Positions 62,601-64,000 of a DNA stretch of 64,000 bases are shown here, in pieces. Both the position numbers and the translations under genes were made by a program. Each line of letters begins with the position of its first letter. The stretch's first letter is position 1. This DNA is from Apostichopus japonicus. Its lineage: Eukaryota > Echinodermata > Holothuroidea > Aspidochirotida > Stichopodidae. The notes below the pieces were generated by a model, which did not search any database, was not told the origin of the DNA, and saw only the letters and a program-made list of their open reading frames with translations. The stretch spans positions 24,364,484-24,428,483 of the forward strand of contig NC_092564.1 of the NCBI RefSeq assembly GCF_037975245.1. The letters run 5' to 3'.

Positions 62601-64000
62601 AGGCGGAAGAAGTAGATTCCAGAGATGTTGTTAGCTCAGTTGTTTCAACAGTTGTCTGATATGGAGTGGTCGTTTTCCCTACGGAGCTGGTCTCCTTCAC
62701 AGCTGTCGAGGAAGAGGTTGTTTCCACGGTACTAGAGGAAGTTGTTGTCTCGGAACCTGTAGTAGAACTCTCTGTGGATACGGTGGTAGACTCTGTGTTA
62801 GTCGTCTCGGCTGAGGATGTCAATCCTTCTGTCGATGTAGACTCACTTGTCACTCTTTCAGAGGTAGAAGATGTAGTGCTGGCTTGACTAGGTGAAGCCT
62901 GGCTTGTAACCTCTGGGCTGCTACTTGCTGAAACCGTTGTCAGTGTGGTTGAAGCCTCCGGAGTAGTGCTGGTACTCTCCTCGGTGCTGATCGATTTCGA
63001 TGATGAAATAGCTGTCGTCTCGGAACTAGTTTCAGCTGTCGTTGTCAAGGCAGAAGAAGTAGATTCCAGAGATGTTGTTAGCTCAGTTGTTTCAACAGTT
63101 GTCTGATATGGAGTGGTCGTTTCCCCTACGGAGCTGGTCTCCTTCACAGCTGTCGAGTAAGAGGTTGTTTCCACGGTACTAGAGGAAGGTCCTGTTGTCT
63201 CAGAACCTGTAGTAGAACTCTCTGTGGATACGGTGGTAGACTCTGTGTTAGTCGTCTCGGCTGAGGATGTCAATCCTTCTGTCGATGTAGACTCACTTGT
63301 CACTCTTTCAGAGGTAGCAGATGTAGTGCTTGATGAAGACTCTGTGTTAGTCGTCTCGGCTGAGGATGTCAATCCTTCTGTCGATGTGGACTCACTTGAC
63401 ACTCTTTCAGAGGTAGCAGATGTAGTGCTAGATGAAGACTCTGTGTTAAACGTCTCGGCTGAGGATGTCAATCCTTCTGTCGATGTAGACTCACTTGTCA
63501 CTCTTTCAAAGGTAGCAGATGTAGTGCTGGCTTGACTAGATGAAGCCTGGCTTGTAACCTCTGGGCTGCTACTTGCTGAAACCGTTGTCAGTGTGGTTGA
63601 AGCCTCCGGAGTAGTGCTGGTACTCTCCTCGGTGCTGATCGATTTCGATGAAGAAATAGCTGTTGTCTCGGAACTAGTTTCAGCTGTTGTGGTCAAGGCA
63701 GAAGAAGTAGATTCCAGAGATGTTGTTAGCTCAGTTGTTTCAACAGTTGTCTGATATGGAGTGGTCGTTTCCCCTACGGAGCTGGTCTCCTTCACAGCTG
63801 TCGAGTAAGAGGTTGTTTCCACGGTACTAGAGGAAGGTCCTGTTGTCTCGGAACCTGTAGTAGAACTCTCTGTGGATACGGTGGTAGACTCTGTGTTAGT
63901 CGTTTCGGCTGAGGATGTCAATCCTTCTGTCGATGTAGACTCACTTGTCACTCTTTCAGAGGTAGCAGATGTAGTGCTGGCTTGACTAGATGAAGCCTGG
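4050..64000 (-). CDS. Giant MUC4-like mucin (36 exons visible, both ends outside window)
   Basis: One minus-strand gene is assembled from 36 exons that join in frame with AG acceptors and GT donors. Order from the N-terminal side: giant Ser/Thr-rich mucin exon (26718-64000), LDLa x2, sushi x2, EGF x2, NIDO, AMOP, VWD with GDPH, post-VWD segment, cadherin-like domain, EGF x19. NIDO-AMOP-VWD-EGF is the known core order of vertebrate MUC4, a membrane mucin. The visible coding length is 42,995 nt, about 14,330 residues. No signal peptide, start codon, membrane segment or stop is seen, because the gene runs off both ends. The inferred role is a large extracellular gel-forming or surface-coating glycoprotein. 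It could instead be an adhesive or structural secreted protein. I assign no gene symbol, since orthology to MUC4 cannot be shown from domain order alone. Exon structure is by hand and no transcript was available. Confidence 0.9.
4297..4431 (-). CDS. Exon: cbEGF 18
   Basis: The 135-nt phase 1-1 exon encodes [30 protein letters not shown] and [13 protein letters not shown]. The donor is GTAAGT, a strong consensus. Confidence 0.93.
4432..5490 (-). other. Intron between cbEGF 17 and 18
   Basis: This is a 1,059-nt intron with no coding signal seen. A G-rich run at about 5181-5211 (gggtgtggaggtggtgggg and on) could form a G-quadruplex on the plus strand. Nothing else stands out. Confidence 0.8.
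5491..5736 (-). CDS. Exon: cbEGF 16 and 17 in one exon
   Basis: The 246-nt phase 1-1 exon encodes two cbEGF modules: [15 protein letters not shown] with [12 protein letters not shown], then [17 protein letters not shown] with [12 protein letters not shown]. No intron separates them. Confidence 0.93.
6029..6148 (-). CDS. Exon: cbEGF 15
   Basis: The 120-nt phase 1-1 exon encodes [28 protein letters not shown] and [10 protein letters not shown]. The aromatic residue before the fifth Cys region is Val here, a small deviation from the consensus. Confidence 0.92.
6614..6775 (-). CDS. Exon: cbEGF 14 with an extra Cys pair
   Basis: The 162-nt phase 1-1 exon encodes [17 protein letters not shown], then [21 protein letters not shown] and GYRGTGLEC. 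It has eight Cys instead of six, with an insert between the first and the usual second Cys. It is the longest single-EGF exon in the tail. Confidence 0.9.
6971..7087 (-). CDS. Exon: cbEGF 13
   Basis: The 117-nt phase 1-1 exon encodes [28 protein letters not shown] and GYYGNGSSC. Confidence 0.93.
7473..7601 (-). CDS. Exon: cbEGF 12
   Basis: The 129-nt phase 1-1 exon encodes [30 protein letters not shown] and [11 protein letters not shown]. Confidence 0.92.
8107..8238 (-). CDS. Exon: EGF 11 (not calcium-binding)
   Basis: The 132-nt phase 1-1 exon encodes [18 protein letters not shown], then [19 protein letters not shown]. It has six Cys but no D-x-D-E-C start, so it is probably not a calcium-binding type. 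I chose the acceptor at 8239-8240 to keep phase 1. Confidence 0.87.
8847..8969 (-). CDS. Exon: cbEGF 10
   Basis: The 123-nt phase 1-1 exon encodes [28 protein letters not shown] and [11 protein letters not shown]. It lacks the usual N-T-x-G-S stretch but keeps six Cys. Confidence 0.9.
9381..9497 (-). CDS. Exon: cbEGF 9
   Basis: The 117-nt phase 1-1 exon encodes [27 protein letters not shown] and GFMGNGYSC. Its length and layout match the exon at 6971-7087. Confidence 0.92.
9846..9974 (-). CDS. Exon: cbEGF 8
   Basis: The 129-nt phase 1-1 exon encodes [30 protein letters not shown] and GYEDVNGSC. Confidence 0.92.
9975..11633 (-). other. Largest visible intron among the small exons (1,659 nt)
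   Basis: No EGF or other domain is visible in any frame. A loose repeat of short pieces like GTTACAACATGAC occurs at about 10570-10725. Its size, relative to the neighbouring introns, may reflect an old insertion, but I found no inverted ends or poly(A) tail to prove it. Confidence 0.75.
10570..10725. repeat. Degenerate short tandem repeat in intron
   Basis: Variants of a roughly 16-17-bp motif recur, for example gaagttacaacatgacaaac, tacatcatgaacaagttac and gaagttacaaaaagacg. The repeat is imperfect. Confidence 0.5.
11634..11879 (-). CDS. Exon: cbEGF 6 and 7 in one exon
   Basis: The 246-nt phase 1-1 exon encodes two complete cbEGF modules with no intron between them: [18 protein letters not shown] with [12 protein letters not shown], then [18 protein letters not shown] with [12 protein letters not shown]. 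It has exactly the length of the other two-module exon at 5491-5736. Confidence 0.93.
12205..12327 (-). CDS. Exon: cbEGF 5
   Basis: The 123-nt phase 1-1 exon encodes [30 protein letters not shown] and [10 protein letters not shown]. Confidence 0.93.
12854..12988 (-). CDS. Exon: cbEGF 4
   Basis: The 135-nt phase 1-1 exon encodes [31 protein letters not shown] and [12 protein letters not shown], with a full calcium-binding start and hydroxylation consensus. Confidence 0.92.
13190..13318 (-). CDS. Exon: cbEGF 3
   Basis: The 129-nt phase 1-1 exon encodes [30 protein letters not shown] and [11 protein letters not shown]. It is a class of cbEGF with a C-x-x-x-C pair near the start, as in fibulins and LDL-receptor relatives. 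Confidence 0.92.
13768..13948 (-). CDS. Exon: end of EGF 1 and EGF 2 (thrombospondin-like)
   Basis: The 181-nt exon (phase 0 to 1) encodes [15 protein letters not shown], ending EGF 1. Then comes [17 protein letters not shown] followed by [15 protein letters not shown], a module like the CFPGV-type EGF of thrombospondins. Three bases are missing from a strict 1-1 phase pattern because this intron sits inside an EGF. Confidence 0.88.
14425..14606 (-). CDS. Exon: cadherin-like domain, part 2, and start of EGF 1
   Basis: The 182-nt exon (phase 1 to 0) encodes [20 protein letters not shown], closing the cadherin-like domain with the W-T-P and A-S-D-G motifs. Then [14 protein letters not shown] opens the first EGF of the tail. 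Confidence 0.83.
14880..15044 (-). CDS. Exon: cadherin-like domain, part 1
   Basis: The 165-nt phase 1-1 exon encodes [20 protein letters not shown], then [18 protein letters not shown]. The P-P-x-I-x-E-G start and the A-x-D-x-D-G-D motif resemble cadherin-like or dystroglycan-type cadherin-like beta-sandwich domains. Confidence 0.8.
15595..15855 (-). CDS. Exon: post-VWD segment
   Basis: The 261-nt phase 1-1 exon encodes an 87-residue segment beginning [20 protein letters not shown] and containing [17 protein letters not shown] segment of this type (two Cys in a C-x4-Q-C-x-F-D context) follows VWD in MUC4-like proteins. I do not assign a separate named domain. Confidence 0.85.
16087..16200 (-). 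CDS. Exon: VWD domain, part 4
   Basis: The 114-nt phase 1-1 exon encodes [18 protein letters not shown], then REVFTFGQS. Together with the previous exon it gives GLFGVWNDD-x-x-x-DF, followed by FGQSW across the next splice. This is the standard VWD end signature of the MUC4 class. Confidence 0.9.
16492..16695 (-). CDS. Exon: VWD domain, part 3
   Basis: The 204-nt phase 1-1 exon encodes [18 protein letters not shown], then [18 protein letters not shown], then the conserved [14 protein letters not shown] that ends most VWD cores. Confidence 0.9.
17037..17124 (-). CDS. Exon: VWD domain, part 2
   Basis: The 88-nt exon (phase 0 to 1) encodes [20 protein letters not shown] and a short remainder ending DLMS. 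It is the shortest exon. It is supported by in-frame joins on both sides and a good GTATGT donor. Confidence 0.82.
17140..17245. repeat. AT-rich low-complexity stretch
   Basis: About 105 bp consist almost only of A and T, in irregular ATTATATTA-type repeats, just after the donor-side exon border of the VWD intron. Confidence 0.85.
17947..18149 (-). CDS. Exon: VWD domain, part 1, with GDPH motif
   Basis: The 203-nt exon (phase 1 to 0) begins [20 protein letters not shown] and continues [20 protein letters not shown]. This is the start of a von Willebrand type D domain of the MUC4 class. It has no Cys, which fits MUC4-type VWD and not the disulphide-rich VWD of gel-forming mucins. Confidence 0.92.
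18127..18138 (-). other. GDPH autoproteolysis motif in VWD
   Basis: The codons for Gly-Asp-Pro-His lie within [10 protein letters not shown]. In MUC4 and several gel-forming mucins the Asp-Pro bond in this motif is cleaved, splitting the precursor into two subunits. Cleavage here is inferred from the motif and its position. Confidence 0.8.
18623..18742 (-). CDS. Exon: AMOP domain, end
   Basis: The 120-nt phase 1-1 exon encodes [20 protein letters not shown], then [14 protein letters not shown]. The C-C, C-x-x-Y and R-P-x-x-x-C spacing closes the AMOP domain just before VWD, the order known from MUC4. Confidence 0.9.
19266..19448 (-). CDS. Exon: AMOP domain, middle
   Basis: The 183-nt phase 1-1 exon encodes [20 protein letters not shown] and continues to a segment ending KRQDWI. 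The G-A-G-x-x-C-C motif is the conserved AMOP centre. Confidence 0.88.
19874..20366 (-). CDS. Exon: end of NIDO domain and start of AMOP domain
   Basis: The 493-nt exon (phase 0 to 1) is the longest apart from the mucin exon. Its first third finishes NIDO with [20 protein letters not shown]. The last third starts AMOP with [20 protein letters not shown] followed by CPCGFQQ, matching the C-x2-W and C-P-C pattern of AMOP domains in MUC4 and ISM1. The NIDO-AMOP fusion across one exon leaves little linker between them. Confidence 0.9.
20686..20874 (-). CDS. Exon: NIDO domain, part 3
   Basis: The 189-nt exon (phase 0-0) encodes [16 protein letters not shown] through [20 protein letters not shown]. 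The V-T-W-x-N-V segment is the conserved central strand of NIDO. Confidence 0.88.
21143..21307 (-). CDS. Exon: NIDO domain, part 2
   Basis: The 165-nt exon (phase 0-0) encodes [15 protein letters not shown] through [20 protein letters not shown]. The NGVILF strand and the APFWADAD motif are hallmarks of NIDO domains. I chose the acceptor at 21308-21309. The alternative acceptor 7 nt further into the exon would break the frame inherited from the previous exon. Confidence 0.88.
21584..21738 (-). CDS. Exon: NIDO domain, part 1
   Basis: The 155-nt exon (phase 1 to 0) encodes [16 protein letters not shown] through EFFYKLY. The opening F-x-P-Y-G is the usual start of a NIDO (nidogen-like) domain. 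It joins in frame to the next exon. Confidence 0.88.
22301..22426 (-). CDS. Exon: calcium-binding EGF module B (before NIDO)
   Basis: The 126-nt phase 1-1 exon encodes a cbEGF module: [19 protein letters not shown], then [12 protein letters not shown], then [10 protein letters not shown]. It has the D-x-N-E-C calcium start and the C-x-N-x4-Y-x-C-x-C hydroxylation consensus. Confidence 0.93.
23184..23297 (-). CDS. Exon: EGF module A (before NIDO)
   Basis: The 114-nt phase 1-1 exon encodes an EGF module, [15 protein letters not shown] then [20 protein letters not shown], with six Cys and a Notch-like CLNGGTC core. Confidence 0.92.
23596..23641. repeat. (TA)23 microsatellite
   Basis: A perfect alternating AT run of 46 bp lies in the intron between the EGF and sushi exons. 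Confidence 0.97.
23787..23957 (-). CDS. Exon: sushi/CCP module 2
   Basis: The 171-nt phase 1-1 exon encodes a second sushi module: [35 protein letters not shown] and TIPTCE. Four conserved Cys and the F-x-C-x-x-G-Y core are present. Confidence 0.92.
24688..24864 (-). CDS. Exon: sushi/CCP module 1
   Basis: The 177-nt phase 1-1 exon encodes a complement control protein (sushi) module with four Cys: [11 protein letters not shown], then [20 protein letters not shown], then NSSVPTCHG. The spacing and the F-x-C-x-x-G-Y core are typical of the family. Confidence 0.92.
25703..25828 (-). CDS. Exon: LDLa module 2
   Basis: The 126-nt phase 1-1 exon encodes a second LDLa module: [18 protein letters not shown], then [13 protein letters not shown], which matches the family signature with six Cys and the D-x-S-D-E calcium site. 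It forms a pair with the preceding exon. Confidence 0.93.
26227..26349 (-). CDS. Exon: LDLa module 1
   Basis: The 123-nt phase 1-1 exon encodes a 41-residue LDL-receptor class A module with motifs [16 protein letters not shown] and [10 protein letters not shown], including the acidic calcium-site residues before the last Cys. The acceptor is at 26350-26351 and the donor at 26225-26226. It directly follows the mucin exon. LDLa modules in extracellular proteins bind calcium and protein ligands; the ligand here is unknown. Confidence 0.9.
26718..27349 (-). CDS. Unique Ser/Thr-rich linker at the 3' end of the mucin exon
   Basis: After the last 93-residue unit the frame continues for about 210 residues without repeats. 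The segment is still rich in Ser and Thr and has no Cys. It contains motifs such as [20 protein letters not shown] and ends STAEQ just before the splice donor. It probably links the glycosylated rods to the folded LDLa/sushi modules. Confidence 0.85.
26718..64000 (-). CDS. Giant mucin-domain exon (at least 37,283 nt)
   Basis: A single uninterrupted minus-strand reading frame covers the whole interval and is still open at the window edge. The 3' end is set by a GT donor (AC at 26716-26717 on the plus strand) after codons for AEQ plus one base. This phase-1 break matches the next exon. Reading through the donor would give a short tail that stops near 26632. The encoded protein is dominated by Ser, Thr and Glu and has essentially no Cys, as expected of O-glycosylated mucin (PTS) domains. 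It splits into a 150-residue repeat array, a 93-residue repeat array and a unique linker. All length variants seen are multiples of three bases. In animals such domains form extended, hydrated, glycan-coated rods. Function here is inferred from composition and from the MUC4-like domains that follow. Confidence 0.93.
27350..32460 (-). repeat. 279-nt (93-residue) Thr-rich coding tandem repeat, about 18 copies
   Basis: A second, unrelated coding repeat lies on the C-terminal side of the 150-residue array. The anchor encoding HPSEG recurs 18 times between 32100 and 27351. The span of 4,749 nt equals 17 x 279 plus three 3-nt insertions and minus one 3-nt deletion. A nineteenth, very divergent unit lies at about 32300-32460. 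Pieces of the unit are [59 protein letters not shown] and [14 protein letters not shown]. About 34% of residues are Ser/Thr, clearly less than in the other array, with regular Phe, Tyr, His and Arg. Units vary more among themselves than the 450-nt units do, which suggests older or less frequent homogenisation. Confidence 0.95.
39240..46450 (-). repeat. 4,500-bp (10-unit) segmental duplication inside the 450-nt array
   Basis: Several private variants recur 4,500 bp apart: the PEAPATL variant at about 39281 and 43781, the SEKVTSE variant at about 40081 and 44581, the VTTQAS variant at about 41038 and 45538, and the PDVTSQ variant at about 41497 and 45997. Past about 46.4 kb the correspondence switches to a 3,600-bp offset (42901/46501), so the region is a patchwork of copied multi-unit blocks. 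Confidence 0.75.
52620..52915 (-). repeat. 33-residue (99-nt) sub-repeat, three in tandem
   Basis: A 99-nt module encoding [13 protein letters not shown] followed by [15 protein letters not shown] is present three times in a row here, adding 198 nt to a normal 450-nt unit. The same tandem expansion occurs at six more places, near 55.5, 57.1, 57.8, 60.2, 60.9 and 63.3 kb. The middle module usually carries two coding changes (VSSE for VTSE, and SSVETT for SSAETT), which shows that the inserts share one origin. Confidence 0.9.
56480..62750 (-). repeat. 3,090-bp higher-order repeat within the 450-nt array, two adjacent copies
   Basis: Landmarks recur at an exact 3,090-bp offset: 57044/60134, 57692/60782, 58679/61769 and 59576/62666. 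One block equals four 450-nt units, two 447-nt units and two 198-nt inserts. A rare variant (agatgtcaat instead of ggatgtcaat) at 57930 is found again at 61020, the same offset, which supports duplication of the whole block. Part of the same pattern recurs at 52610-56700 with different spacing. Confidence 0.85.

Larger units (their letters stand above)
32460..64000 (-). repeat. 450-nt (150-residue) Ser/Thr/Glu coding tandem repeat, 67 copies
   Basis: The anchor encoding SERVTSE recurs every 450 nt from 63943 down to 32884. That is 31,059 nt. Subtracting seven 198-nt inserts and adding back nine 3-nt deletions gives exactly 66 intervals, so 67 copies by hand count. One consensus unit has 89 Ser/Thr of 150 (59%), 19 Glu, 2 Lys, 1 Arg, 4 Pro, 2 Tyr and no Cys, so it is strongly acidic and poor in proline for a mucin. 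Recognisable pieces in order are [55 protein letters not shown] and [18 protein letters not shown]. Units differ from one another by only a few bases. The copy next to the 93-residue array is divergent. The array runs off the window at 64000, so the true copy number is higher or unknown. Confidence 0.95.

Noticed and set aside
52610-63535. Repeated plus-strand open frames of 73 and 103 codons in the array
   Set aside because: They are antisense shadows of the 450-nt coding repeat and recur only because the repeat does.
32460-64000. Non-coding satellite DNA as an explanation for the 450-bp repeat
   Set aside because: The frame stays open for the whole stretch, indels are all multiples of three, and the exon splices in phase to mucin-associated domains.
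27350-64000. CRISPR-like array
   Set aside because: Units are contiguous coding repeats without unique spacers, in a eukaryotic gene context.

Overview
This window looks like part of an animal nuclear genome. It has an AT-rich background, short exons with canonical GT/AG splice sites on the minus strand, introns of about 0.1-1.7 kb, and extracellular modules (EGF, sushi, LDLa, NIDO, AMOP, VWD) on phase-1 exons. My best guess from this mix and the genome style is a marine invertebrate deuterostome such as an echinoderm. The sequence does not prove that.

Almost the whole window is one gene on the minus strand, read from high to low coordinates and open at both window edges. Positions 64000-26718 are a single coding exon of at least 37.3 kb without a stop. 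It encodes a giant Ser/Thr-rich mucin region. By hand count it holds 67 copies of a 150-residue (450-nt) repeat (about 32.46-64.0 kb), then about 18 copies of an unrelated 93-residue (279-nt) repeat (about 27.35-32.4 kb), then a short unique Ser/Thr-rich linker. Then come 35 small exons (26349-4050, 5,712 nt): two LDLa, two sushi/CCP and two EGF modules, a NIDO domain, an AMOP domain, a VWD domain with a GDPH cleavage motif, a post-VWD segment, a cadherin-like domain, and 19 EGF modules, mostly calcium-binding. The visible coding part adds up to about 14,330 residues. The N-terminus (beyond 64000) and the C-terminus with any membrane anchor (below position 1) are outside the window.

The NIDO-AMOP-VWD-EGF order is that of vertebrate MUC4. 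Here it has a much larger mucin domain, an added LDLa/sushi block and a far longer EGF tail. The likely product is a giant secreted or membrane-tethered mucin, possibly cut at GDPH into a mucin subunit and an EGF-rich subunit.

Positions 198-4017 are a 3.8-kb DNA-transposon-like element with 24-bp terminal inverted repeats flanked by TA. It lies in the intron 29-30 bp past the last visible splice donor, and I see no transposase in it. Positions 1-196 hold nothing I can call. The remaining non-coding sequence is introns with a few simple repeats.

The most unusual content is the 37-kb repetitive exon. It has nested higher-order repeats (897, 3,090 and 4,500 bp), and every length variant I found is a multiple of three. 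That fits a translated array reshaped by recent unequal exchange or gene conversion.
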